DNA from: Peptoniphilus grossensis ph5
GTDB lineage: Bacteria > Bacillota > Clostridia > Tissierellales > Peptoniphilaceae
Length of the DNA stretch: 64,000 nt
Direction: 5' to 3'
NCBI RefSeq assembly: GCF_000311825.1
Contig: NZ_HE978566.1
Span: forward strand, 590,344-654,343
Shown here: in pieces, positions 9,425 to 18,007 of the stretch
Layout: each line of letters begins with the position of its first letter
Position numbering within the stretch: position 1 is the first letter of the stretch
Made by a program: the position numbers and the translations under genes
Notes under the pieces: model-generated
What the model was told of the DNA's origin: nothing
Seen by the model: the letters and a program-made list of their open reading frames with translations, nothing else
The model's database searches: none

Positions 9425-10258
9425 TTAAGTTAAACAAAGGTTAACTATAAATAAAAAATTTGCTTTTTTTTCATGTATTGTTATTCCCATTTGAGATTTA
9501 ATTTTTAAAATCAAGGATGCCTCTAAAATTATCCCATCTGATGTTGACCAATAATCAATTAAATTGAGGGGAATCTTAAAAATCCTATCCTTGGAATTTA
9601 TTTCTATTTCTTCTCCATCATCAAAATAAAATAACTTTGTAGCAATTGCTTTTTTTAAGTAACCGTGATGAGCTTTCTTTATTGTCTTAGTTGAAAGTTC
9701 TATATAGGATTCTTCCCCAATTATCAAATATGCCTGATCATCAAAACCCATAAGTGCCATGGAATTATCAACAAAGGATCTTTTTCTTTCTTCATCAATC
9801 TTCTTAATTGAAAAATTAATTGCATGCCTTCCTTTTTCTAAATATTTAGAAATATCTTGGACCCTCTCTCTACCCTGAATATCTTTAGCTAAAATCATAC
9901 TCTTGTATCTTTTTTCCAGTGCCTCTTGATAAGGAATAAGCCTCTTTGACAACATTTCAAGGCTGATGCTTCTAGCGAGATTATCGTCAACATCCAAAAA
10001 TTTTTGTAATACAAATAAATTCTTTTCAAGATTTTCATTATAAAATTTAGAAAGGTCACACCCAATTTTAGTTAACTTATACTCATTATCTTCCTTGTAC
10101 AAGATTCCCGTGACAATCATCTTGTCTAGAATCTTTTTTGAGTTAGCACGAGAGCAGTTAAAAAATAAGCTTGCTTCTGTAATAGTCTTCTTGCCTTCAT
10201 AATTTTTTATAAATAATAAATATTCAATTTGTACTTTAGTTATATTCAAATTTATCAT
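9425..10258 (-). CDS. DtxR-like winged-helix regulator
   Basis: This 277-aa protein starts with a winged helix (TVQ-like start, TEASLFFNCSRANSKKILDKM as recognition region, LTKIGCDLSKFYNEN as wing and linker). A helical segment (residues about 80-115) resembles the dimerisation/metal domain of DtxR/MntR regulators, although the usual His-Arg-x-x-Glu-Arg metal signature is not intact. The C-terminal part (residues 150-277) is unrecognised. It starts 4 bases after the second exporter gene, so it belongs to that operon. It could be the regulator that reads the TGATA-N5-TATCA repeats, but that is inference. Confidence 0.55.
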   Translation of the reverse strand: MINLNITKVQIEYLLFIKNYEGKKTITEASLFFNCSRANSKKILDKMIVTGILYKEDNEYKLTKIGCDLSKFYNENLEKNLFVLQKFLDVDDNLARSISLEMLSKRLIPYQEALEKRYKSMILAKDIQGRERVQDISKYLEKGRHAINFSIKKIDEERKRSFVDNSMALMGFDDQAYLIIGEESYIELSTKTIKKAHHGYLKKAIATKLFYFDDGEEIEINSKDRIFKIPLNLIDYWSTSDGIILEASLILKIKSQMGITIHEKKANFLFIVNLCLT

Positions 10259-10262
10259 AAAA

Positions 10263-11921
10263 TTATGACTCCATTCCTCTTTTAACTTCTACTATTCTGT
10301 CACAAATCCTAAGAGAACTATCCCTGTGAGATGAAATTATAATATTTTTATTTTTTCTCTCATTATATAGGGACTTTAAAATTATCCCTTCGTTTAATGC
10401 ATCAATGTTAGCCGTTGGTTCATCAAGTAGGTATAGCTTTGATTTTCTTAAAAAGATTCTTGCTAGAGCCAACCTTTGAGCTTGTCCAGTGGAGATTTCA
10501 TTATTTTCTTTTACTATCTCTGTATCCAAACCCTTGTCAAGTGTCATTATGAAATCATAAATATTTGCCTTCTTGCAAGCTTCTATTAATTCCTCTTCAC
10601 TTGCATCTTTTTTTGCAATTTTTAGGTTATCTCTAATGCTTCCTCTAAATAGGTGGGTTTCTTGACTTAAGTAAGAAATGTTCTCTCTTAAATTTAATGT
10701 ATTCAAGTCTTTTATGTTTTTATCATTTAGGCAAATCTTACCACTCTTTGTATCGTAAAATCTCATCATTAATTTTATTAGTGTCGACTTGCCACAACCG
10801 CTTTTGCCTTTTAGCCCTATTATCTCATTTAATGAAGCTTTAAAATTAAAATCATTAATGAGTTTTGTTTCATCATAAGAAAAATTCACTTTCTCAAGAC
10901 ATATATTTTCATAATCAATTTCTTCTCCCTCGTAATTTATCGGTGTAAGGGGATCTTCTTCTAAAAGTTCCATGACTCTCTTGCCACAAGCAAAGGTCAA
11001 AACTAAGTTATTTGCAAGAGATGAAAGGGCGCTTGTTGGTCCAAAAGAGGAAATGAAAACTCCCAAGGGGAATAATAAACCACTAAGGTCTAAGACAGAA
11101 TTTTTGTAAAGCTTAATGGCTGCCAGAGTAAAAATTAAATCTGCAAGTATTATCGTAAAAGATGTGAGGGCAAAATTATTAGATGATTTTTCTGTAAGAG
11201 TCTTTGTAGACCTATTTAACTTATTTGCTTCAAATTCAATCTCCTTATACCTATCTTCAAAATAAGAAAAATTAATGATTTCTTTTATTCCCTTAAAGCT
11301 TTCCAGGATTAGAGAATTTAAACTTGATATATTCTTCCTCTGCTTTCGTCCAATTTCTCCAGCAGATTTCTCTGTGATAATTGGGATAATTATAGCTAAT
11401 ATCAAGTGAAAAGTTAGAAGTATCCCAGAATAAATTGGATTAAATCTCCATAAAAGTATAAATAAAAATAAAGTGTGAACTAGGGCTATACAGACAGGTG
11501 AAATTGTGTGTGCATAAAAGACCTCTAGTAGTTCTATATCTGATGTAATAATAGAAATTAATTCTCCCTTATTTTTCCCATTCATCTTGGCTGGTCCCAA
11601 GGATCTTAGTTTTTTGAAAATTTTGTCTCTTAATATTGCTAAAATTTTGAAGGCTATATAGTGATTTAAAAGCTGCTCTAGGTACTTAAATATTGCTCTC
11701 AGTATAGCTAATGTAAATAAGATTCCAATTATTAATTTTAAATTTACAGTTTGATTTAAAATTAGTTTACTTAGGTAGAACAAGCCTAATGATGGCAATA
11801 AAGTCGCAAATATGTGTCCACTTGCACCAAAAAATATGGCAAAAAACATTTGTAACTTCAGATCATCCACAAGGGATAGGAGTTTCCCTATTAATTTTTT
11901 ATATTCAATTAATTTCTTCAT
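10263..11921 (-). CDS. ABC exporter half-transporter (CydD-like), second subunit
   Basis: This 552-aa protein has six predicted membrane helices (residues about 20-310) followed by an ATPase domain. Walker A is GKSGCGKST and Walker B is LYLLDEPT. The signature ISTGQAQR is altered, and the switch region is SSHRDSS. The altered signature suggests that one of the two ATP sites of the heterodimer is weak. It overlaps the other half-transporter gene by 17 bases. Similar pairs export thiols, haem-linked compounds, peptides or drugs. Position beside haem uptake suggests haem or metal handling, but the substrate cannot be read from sequence. Confidence 0.8.
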   Translation of the reverse strand: MKKLIEYKKLIGKLLSLVDDLKLQMFFAIFFGASGHIFATLLPSLGLFYLSKLILNQTVNLKLIIGILFTLAILRAIFKYLEQLLNHYIAFKILAILRDKIFKKLRSLGPAKMNGKNKGELISIITSDIELLEVFYAHTISPVCIALVHTLFLFILLWRFNPIYSGILLTFHLILAIIIPIITEKSAGEIGRKQRKNISSLNSLILESFKGIKEIINFSYFEDRYKEIEFEANKLNRSTKTLTEKSSNNFALTSFTIILADLIFTLAAIKLYKNSVLDLSGLLFPLGVFISSFGPTSALSSLANNLVLTFACGKRVMELLEEDPLTPINYEGEEIDYENICLEKVNFSYDETKLINDFNFKASLNEIIGLKGKSGCGKSTLIKLMMRFYDTKSGKICLNDKNIKDLNTLNLRENISYLSQETHLFRGSIRDNLKIAKKDASEEELIEACKKANIYDFIMTLDKGLDTEIVKENNEISTGQAQRLALARIFLRKSKLYLLDEPTANIDALNEGIILKSLYNERKNKNIIISSHRDSSLRICDRIVEVKRGMES

Positions 11922-13623
11922 TTAAACCCCACATTTCTAGTTCCCTTTGGTATCTATAAATACCAGAAAATAATTCTCCCTTACTTATTTCTTCAAAACT
12001 TCCTTCTTCAGCAACTTTCTTATTGTCAAGATAGTAAATATAATCTGCCTGAAGGACTGTATTGAGTCTATGAGTAATAAGAATTATGGTCATTTTTTCT
12101 TTTAATTTTTGTATAAGATTTAAAATCAAATCTTCTGATTCCTTATCTATATTTGAAATGGACTCATCTAAAATTAAAATCTTTGGTTCTTTCAAAAGTA
12201 CCCTTCCTATTGCAAGCCTTTGTTTTTGTCCACCAGATAAGTTGTTACCAGCACTTTCTAGGATGCTATCTAAGCCGCCTATATTTTTAAAGTAGGAATA
12301 CAGACCAACTTCTTCTAACACTTCTATTAACTTATCATCATCTGCATTTTTATTTGCAATTTTAAGATTATATCTAAGGCTTTCCTTAAAGAAGTAAGGG
12401 TTATTGTCTACTAACATTATATTTTCATTTAAAGAATCATTTGAAATTTCACTTAAGCCATTGTAAAGTATTTCTCCATCATAATTTCTTTCAAGCCCTC
12501 CAACTAATTTTGCAAGGGTGGACTTTCCGCAACCACTTTCTCCTACTATGGCTGTGATTTTGTTTGATTTAATCTTCATATTCAAATCTTTTAAAATTTC
12601 CTTTTCTCCGTAAGAAAAATTTAAATTTTTTACTTCTACATCTACTTCTTTATCCTTTATCACATCTTTAAAATCTTCAATACTTTCTATTTCTAAAATT
12701 TCAAAGAGGGAATTAGCTGCTGTAATTCCATTCATTGCAACATGAAAAAGTGCACCTAGCCTTCTTAAGGGCAAGAAAAATTCTTGACTTAAAAGTATAA
12801 AAGAAAATGCTACAAAGACAGAAAGCTGACCTTTTGAATAATAGTAAATTGATAAGATAATTCCCAAAGCTGATCCTGCATAAGAGATTAAGTCTAGAAC
12901 CGTAATGTTGTTTAGTTGCATCATGAGAACTTTCATTGTTTTGATTCTAAAATCTTCGGCCTTCTCATTTAATAAATTGTTGTACGCTTCATCTGCATTG
13001 AAAACTTCTAGATTTGTTAGCCCATATAAGAAATCTATAAATACTTCTGATAAGTTTGTATATGATTTCCAATAATTCTTCACAACTTTCTTTGCAATTT
13101 TTTGCACCATTATTATGGCAATTGGTATTAGCGGTACTAATAAGAACATTGTTATTGCTATTTTAAGATTTAAAAATGAAAGTATAATAAATAAAATTAC
13201 AGGTCCTATTAAAGAGAATAGAAGTTGTGGCAAGAGGGCAGAATAAAATAAGTTTAATTGTTCTATCCCTTCTACACCTAAATTTATAACTTCTGAAATA
13301 GAAATTTTGCTTCCGTACTCCATTTTAAAAGAAAAGACTTTATTAATTAGTCTTTCTCTCAATGTGTTTTTTATCCTATATGAGGCATTGTAGGATATAC
13401 TACTTTCTATTTTTATTAAGAAAATATTTAGTCCAATTATTAATAACATTAATATAATATACTTGAGCCCACTAAAATTTGCATTAATTACACTTTCTAT
13501 AGACTTACCTATTAAAAAAATCATGGCAACATTAGTCGCCATTTGTATAATTTTTATAAGCAAAAGCTTTAAAATTTGTATTTTTTCACTTCTTAACTCA
13601 TTAAATAATTTTTTATTAAACAT
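11905..13623 (-). CDS. ABC exporter half-transporter, first subunit
   Basis: This 572-aa half-transporter has an N-terminal membrane domain (six helices, residues about 15-300) and a canonical ATPase domain: Walker A GESGCGKST, signature LSGGQKQR, Walker B ILILDES, switch histidine ITHRL. It is encoded first of the pair, 3 bases after the DUF454 gene. With the following gene it should form a heterodimer with one standard and one degenerate ATP site. Function is export of an unknown compound. Confidence 0.85.
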   Translation of the reverse strand: MFNKKLFNELRSEKIQILKLLLIKIIQMATNVAMIFLIGKSIESVINANFSGLKYIILMLLIIGLNIFLIKIESSISYNASYRIKNTLRERLINKVFSFKMEYGSKISISEVINLGVEGIEQLNLFYSALLPQLLFSLIGPVILFIILSFLNLKIAITMFLLVPLIPIAIIMVQKIAKKVVKNYWKSYTNLSEVFIDFLYGLTNLEVFNADEAYNNLLNEKAEDFRIKTMKVLMMQLNNITVLDLISYAGSALGIILSIYYYSKGQLSVFVAFSFILLSQEFFLPLRRLGALFHVAMNGITAANSLFEILEIESIEDFKDVIKDKEVDVEVKNLNFSYGEKEILKDLNMKIKSNKITAIVGESGCGKSTLAKLVGGLERNYDGEILYNGLSEISNDSLNENIMLVDNNPYFFKESLRYNLKIANKNADDDKLIEVLEEVGLYSYFKNIGGLDSILESAGNNLSGGQKQRLAIGRVLLKEPKILILDESISNIDKESEDLILNLIQKLKEKMTIILITHRLNTVLQADYIYYLDNKKVAEEGSFEEISKGELFSGIYRYQRELEMWGLNEEIN

Positions 13624-13625
13624 TT

Positions 13626-13988
13626 TTACTCCTTGATTGTCTTAATCTTAAAAATAAAATATATGTAGTGAAAAATTAGCACTAACAAAAGTGTAATTCT
13701 AGCATGTGAGTTGTTTACTAAACAAAATGATATGCCAAGAAAAATAGTGATAGTCATAAGAATCTTTATCTTTCTCTCTTTTGTCATTCCACTCTTATTT
13801 TTTATTGGCTCAATATTATCCTTGTATAATTTAGTAGAAGTAAAATACTCATTAAATTTTTTTGAACTTTTGGAAAAGCAATATGTTGCGAGTAACAAAA
13901 AGGGAGTTGCAGGTAATAAAGGCAAATATATCCCCACTGCTCCAATCCCTAAAAATATAAATCCAAGTATTAAAAATAAAATCTTCAA
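13626..13988 (-). CDS. DUF454 (YbaN-like) membrane protein
   Basis: This 120-aa protein opens with the family pattern LGFIFLGIGAVGIYLPLLPATPF, then FLLLATYCFSKSSKKF, and two more hydrophobic segments near residues 75-115. DUF454/YbaN proteins are small inner-membrane proteins of unknown role, often near haem, iron or exporter genes. It is the first gene of the operon with the two ABC half-transporters and the DtxR-like regulator. The start is preceded by AAGGAGG. Confidence 0.8.
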   Translation of the reverse strand: MKILFLILGFIFLGIGAVGIYLPLLPATPFLLLATYCFSKSSKKFNEYFTSTKLYKDNIEPIKNKSGMTKERKIKILMTITIFLGISFCLVNNSHARITLLLVLIFHYIYFIFKIKTIKE

Positions 13989-14011
13989 TTTTATCCTCCT
14001 TATTTTTAAGT

Positions 14012-14040
14012 TCTATACCTGTCAGGATAAATACTAACAA
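14012..14040 (-). promoter_or_regulatory. Putative promoter of the DUF454-ABC-regulator operon
   Basis: On the minus strand TTGTTA (14035-14040) and TATAGA (14012-14017) are separated by 17 bases, 24 bases before the start codon of the DUF454 gene. Confidence 0.5.
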
Positions 14041-14065
14041 ATAAATTTTTATAAGTAAACATTAT

Positions 14066-14080
14066 TGATACTAGATATCA
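14066..14080. promoter_or_regulatory. Second TGATA-N5-TATCA inverted repeat
   Basis: TGATACTAGATATCA has the same half-sites and spacing as the repeat at 9244-9258. It lies 78 bases before the DUF454 start and upstream of the -35 proposed at 14035-14040. It could act from upstream or belong to a different promoter. Confidence 0.55.
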
Positions 14081-14183
14081 TTTCGATTTTTTAAATATAT
14101 TTCTTTTCTTTGTTCTATTATATTGATTTAAAGGGACTAGCACACTGTTAACCTTGGTAAATTTTTGTTTAAAATATTTTTCA

Positions 14184-14214
14184 CAAAAATAAGACCCTGA
14201 ATTCCCAGAGTCTT
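14184..14214 (-). terminator. ileS terminator
   Basis: On the minus strand AAGACTCTG pairs with CAGGGTCTT (one wobble), followed by ATTTTTG. It sits 13 bases after the ileS stop codon. Confidence 0.8.
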
Positions 14215-14226
14215 ACTTTAATTAGA

Positions 14227-17200
14227 TTACATTTTTTCTATTTCAATTTTTATGTCGTGACCGTTTAGATTTTCTACTTCTGCATCAACATCAGCCTTTA
14301 CTAATTCTTTTGCCAAGGTTTCTGTTTTAATAAATTCTTCTTCAGAAGCAAGAGCTTTTTCTACTTCTTCGTCAGACTTATAAGTTATCTTAATGTTGTC
14401 TAAGATATCTAAATCTTTTTTCTTTCTAAGTTGTTGAATTTTTGATACAAATTCTCTTACATAACCTTCATTAAGAAGTTCATCGTTAAGCTCAGTGTCT
14501 AGGATAACGAAAAGATTATTTTCCATTACGACGTCAAAGCCTTCTTTTGCACTAATTTTTACTTCAACATAATCTTTTTTGATTTCAGTTTCTTCTCCAG
14601 CGATTTCAAGCTTTACATCGCCTTCATTTAATTTAGCAAGAAGTTCTTTTGCATCAGTTTCTCTTAAATATTTGCCAAAGTCCTTAACCTTTGAACCTAA
14701 GATACTTCCGCAAACTCTAAAGTTTGGTTTAAGTTCAAATTCCATATATTCAGAAAGATTATCTTCAAATCTAACATCCTTAACATTAAGTTCTTCTTTA
14801 ATTAAGTCAGTTAAGTCACCAATAATTTCCTTATACTTTCCATCAATTATAACTTCTGAAAGTGGTTGTCTAACTTTAATCTTAGCTTCTTCTCTTGATG
14901 CTCTTCCTAGTGTTACAAGATCTCTAACTAAGTCCATTTTTTCTTCAACCTTGTCGTTAATCATATTTTCGTCATAAGTTGGATAGTCTGTCAAGTGAAC
15001 AGATTCTTCATCAGTAAGTGACTTAAATAATTCTTCTGATATAAATGGAACTATTGGTGCAATTAATTTTGTAACGCCAAGTAAAACTTCGTAAGTTGTC
15101 TTATAAACTGCAAGCTTAGTGTTGTCCTTGTCAGTCTTCCAGAATCTTCTTCTATTTCTTCTGATGTACCAGTTGGAAACATCTTCTATTACAAATTCTT
15201 GGATTTCCCTTACAACCTTTGTAAGTTCAAATACTTCCATGTCTTCTCTTACAGTCCTTACAAGTCTATTGTATTTTGAAAGTAGCCATTTATCGATTTC
15301 TTCTAAATCTTCATAGCTTACCTTGTGTTCTCTAGGGTCAATGTTATCTGTATTGGCATATAGACTAAAGAAGTTGTAAGTGTTTCTTAGTGATCTAAAG
15401 AATTTTGATTCAATTTCACGAAGTCCATCTTCGTCAAATTTTGTTGGAGTCCATGGTGGTGATACATAAAGTAGATACCATCTAACAACATCAGCACCAT
15501 ACTTGTCAAAGAGTTCAAAAGGTGCAACTGTGTTTCCTCTTGACTTTGACATCTTCTTTCCTTCTTTATCTAGGATAAGGTCATTTACAAGAACATTTTT
15601 GTAAGGACTCTTGCCTGTCATATAAGTTGATATTGCAATTAGTGAGTAGAACCAACCTCTTGTTTGGTCAATACCTTCTGATATAAAGTCTGCTGGGAAA
15701 AGTTCATCAAAGTTGTCCTTGTTTTCAAATGGATAGTGCCATTGAGCAAAAGGCATAGCACCTGAATCAAACCAAACATCAATTACGTCAGCTTCCCTTG
15801 TCATTTCTTTACCACACTTAGGACATTTTAGGTGGATGTCATCGACATAAGGTCTGTGAAGTTCTACATCAGCTGGCACATCTTCAACAGCCTTATTTCT
15901 AAGATCTTCAATTGAGCCAACAGATTCAGTGTGACCACATTCACATCTCCAAATTGGAAGTGGTGTTCCCCAATATCTTGATCTTGAAATTGCCCAGTCA
16001 TTTAAATTTTCAAGCCAATTGCCAAATCTCTTTTCACCGACAAAGTCTGGGAACCAATTTACTCCATTGTTGTTTTCAATTAATTTATCCTTAAACTTAG
16101 TTACTTCAATGTACCAAGATGGATGTGCGTAATAAATTAATGGAGTGTGACATCTCCAGCAGTGTGGATAGTTGTGAACCACTTTTTGTTTTGAGAACAT
16201 CAAGTCATTGTCCATTAAATAGTGAAGTACATCGTGGTCTGCATCAATTACAAATTGACCCTTCCAAGGTGTATCTGTAAATTTGCCTTCTTCATCAACT
16301 GGTTTTAGCATTGGAAGGTCGTATCCCCTTGCAGTTTGATAGTCATCTTCACCAAAGGCTGGTGCAATGTGAACAATACCAGTACCATCTTCAGTAGTTA
16401 CATAGTCAGCACAGATTACATAAAAGGCTTTCTTGTCTGGTTCTAAGAATTTAAGAAGTTGTTCATATTCCATGTACTCTAAATCTTTTCCAAGGAATTC
16501 TTCTATAACTTCAAATTCATCATCTTTAAATACAGCCTTAGCAAGTGGTTTTGCAAGATAATAAATATTGCCATCAGCGTGTCTTGCTTTTATATATTCA
16601 ACCTTTGGATTTACAGCAAGGGCAACATTTGATGGTAAAGTCCATGGTGTAGTTGTCCATGCCAAGAAATATTCATTTTCCTTATCTTTTAATTTAAATT
16701 TACAAGTTGCAGTAGTTGTTTTTATTTCTTCATAACCTTGTGCAACTTCATGAGATGCAAGACCAGTTCCACATCTTGGGCAGTATGGCACTATTTTATG
16801 ACCTTCATAAATTAGTCCATCCTTAAACATCTTGTCTAGTATATGCCAAACTGATTCTATATAAGTATTTTCAAGAGTGATGTATGGGTGATCTAAGTCT
16901 ATAAGATAGCCCATTCTCCTAGTAAGTGTTCTCCATTCTTTTTCGTATTCAAAAACAGATTCCTTACATTTTTTGTTAAAATCCTCAACTCCATAGGACT
17001 CAATGTCTTGCTTGTTGTGAAGCCCAAGTTTCTTTTCTACTTCAATTTCTACTGGTAGACCATGAGTATCCCAGCCTGCTTTTCTTTTAACCTTATATCC
17101 AAGCATTGTATGATATCTGCAAGTTAAGTCCTTTAAGGTTCTAGCCAAGACATGGTGTATGCCTGGTTTACCATTTGCAGTTGGAGGTCCTTCATAAAAG

Positions 17201-17328
17201 ATATAACTTTCACCATCTTCTCTTGATTCTACAGATCTGTGCAAAAGATCAATTTCATCCCAAAATTTTGAGATTTCTTCTTCCCTCACACTTACCTTGT
17301 CCTTAGACAATTCTTTAAAATTTTTCAT
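14227..17328 (-). CDS. ileS: Isoleucyl-tRNA synthetase, type 2
   Basis: This 1033-aa class I synthetase charges tRNA-Ile. It carries the HIGH-type motif PTANGKPGIHHVLA near residue 50, the editing-domain threonine-rich loop (AWTTTPWTLPSNVAL), zinc-type CxxC pairs (PRCGTGLA; CECGH, CPKCG) and KKMSKSRGN. The GIHH form of the signature and the eukaryote-like sequence mark type 2 IleRS. That class is inherently less sensitive to mupirocin than type 1 (HIGH as HYGH); this is family knowledge. It is preceded by an Ile-specific T-box leader and followed by its own terminator, so it is probably transcribed alone. Confidence 0.95.
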   Translation of the reverse strand: MKNFKELSKDKVSVREEEISKFWDEIDLLHRSVESREDGESYIFYEGPPTANGKPGIHHVLARTLKDLTCRYHTMLGYKVKRKAGWDTHGLPVEIEVEKKLGLHNKQDIESYGVEDFNKKCKESVFEYEKEWRTLTRRMGYLIDLDHPYITLENTYIESVWHILDKMFKDGLIYEGHKIVPYCPRCGTGLASHEVAQGYEEIKTTTATCKFKLKDKENEYFLAWTTTPWTLPSNVALAVNPKVEYIKARHADGNIYYLAKPLAKAVFKDDEFEVIEEFLGKDLEYMEYEQLLKFLEPDKKAFYVICADYVTTEDGTGIVHIAPAFGEDDYQTARGYDLPMLKPVDEEGKFTDTPWKGQFVIDADHDVLHYLMDNDLMFSKQKVVHNYPHCWRCHTPLIYYAHPSWYIEVTKFKDKLIENNNGVNWFPDFVGEKRFGNWLENLNDWAISRSRYWGTPLPIWRCECGHTESVGSIEDLRNKAVEDVPADVELHRPYVDDIHLKCPKCGKEMTREADVIDVWFDSGAMPFAQWHYPFENKDNFDELFPADFISEGIDQTRGWFYSLIAISTYMTGKSPYKNVLVNDLILDKEGKKMSKSRGNTVAPFELFDKYGADVVRWYLLYVSPPWTPTKFDEDGLREIESKFFRSLRNTYNFFSLYANTDNIDPREHKVSYEDLEEIDKWLLSKYNRLVRTVREDMEVFELTKVVREIQEFVIEDVSNWYIRRNRRRFWKTDKDNTKLAVYKTTYEVLLGVTKLIAPIVPFISEELFKSLTDEESVHLTDYPTYDENMINDKVEEKMDLVRDLVTLGRASREEAKIKVRQPLSEVIIDGKYKEIIGDLTDLIKEELNVKDVRFEDNLSEYMEFELKPNFRVCGSILGSKVKDFGKYLRETDAKELLAKLNEGDVKLEIAGEETEIKKDYVEVKISAKEGFDVVMENNLFVILDTELNDELLNEGYVREFVSKIQQLRKKKDLDILDNIKITYKSDEEVEKALASEEEFIKTETLAKELVKADVDAEVENLNGHDIKIEIEKM

Positions 17329-17359
17329 CTTAAACTCCTTATTCTTCCAAAATTTTTAT

Positions 17360-17562
17360 AAAAAAAGTCCCCTCTCAAATGAGAAGGGACGAACTAGCCG
17401 CGGTACCACCCTAATTATAGGTAACTATCACTTAATTTTTTAACGCAAATGCGCAAAGGCTTTTGACCTTTGAGCTCCGAGGTGATCTATAAATTTATAA
17501 AACACAGTTTCGCACCAAACAACTGCTCTCTTAGTTTCTTAAAATTTACCGTCCTCATCAAA
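17360..17562 (-). ncRNA. T-box leader (tRNA-Ile-sensing riboswitch) of ileS
   Basis: Read on the minus strand, the leader has a Stem I start GATGAGGACGG (17549-17559) and AG-bulge and distal-loop elements. The specifier region TAGATCACC has ATC, an isoleucine codon, at 17484-17486. The T-box sequence AGGGTGGTACCGCG covers 17399-17411 and nearby bases. The terminator stem GTCCC...GGGAC (17367-17390) is followed by seven Ts. Uncharged tRNA-Ile would pair with the specifier and the T-box bulge to prevent termination, so ileS expression would rise in isoleucine starvation. Confidence 0.93.
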
Positions 17563-17564
17563 GC

Positions 17565-17972
17565 TTATATAAAATTGTCAATTGTTTGATTTTTAAACAT
17601 TTTAATAATGTTTGATTGCATCATGGCAAGTGTAGTGTGGAATTTACAGTTTCCAACTTCATTTGCCCTATTTTTGTTGCAATATTTATCTTCTTGCAAG
17701 CACCTATTAATTACAATTGGTCCATCAACCGCTACAATTATGTCGTAGAGTGTTATGTCTTCCTTTGGCTTTTTCAGATAATAACCACCCTTAGAACCTC
17801 TTTTTGCATCAGTTATTCCAGCCAAGTTTAGTTTTCTAAGTATTCTAAGAGTAAATCTCTTTGTAACACCTTCACTTTCAGCAATTTGTGGCGCTCCAAT
17901 GACTTTACCCTCGTTCCTAGCAAGATAACTTACAATTCTAAAGGCATAATCTGTTTCTTGTGTTATTCTCAT
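17565..17972 (-). CDS. Rrf2-family regulator with three cysteines (IscR-like)
   Basis: This 135-aa regulator starts with the Rrf2 winged helix MRITQETDYAFRIVSYLA and the wing GSKGGYYLKKP. Three cysteines lie in its C-terminal part (RCLQEDKYC and GNCKFH), the usual iron-sulphur ligands of IscR, NsrR and RsrR. An Fe-S cofactor that senses Fe-S status, NO or redox state is therefore likely; the target is unknown. It starts 35 bases after a COG4091 dehydrogenase gene. A TATAAT lies in that gap, so separate transcription is possible. Its stop borders the ileS T-box. Confidence 0.85.
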   Translation of the reverse strand: MRITQETDYAFRIVSYLARNEGKVIGAPQIAESEGVTKRFTLRILRKLNLAGITDAKRGSKGGYYLKKPKEDITLYDIIVAVDGPIVINRCLQEDKYCNKNRANEVGNCKFHTTLAMMQSNIIKMFKNQTIDNFI

Positions 17973-18007
17973 ATCATCACCTATTGCGAATATTATATCA
18001 GATTTGT

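Noticed and set aside
13852-14040. 62-codon minus-strand frame over the start of the DUF454 gene
   Set aside because: It is in another frame of a well-supported gene, with no ribosome site and no recognisable content.
17576-17581. TTGACA upstream of the ileS T-box as its -35
   Set aside because: No -10-like hexamer lies at 16-18 bases; the nearby TATATAA is too close. The real promoter may be inside the rrf2 gene.
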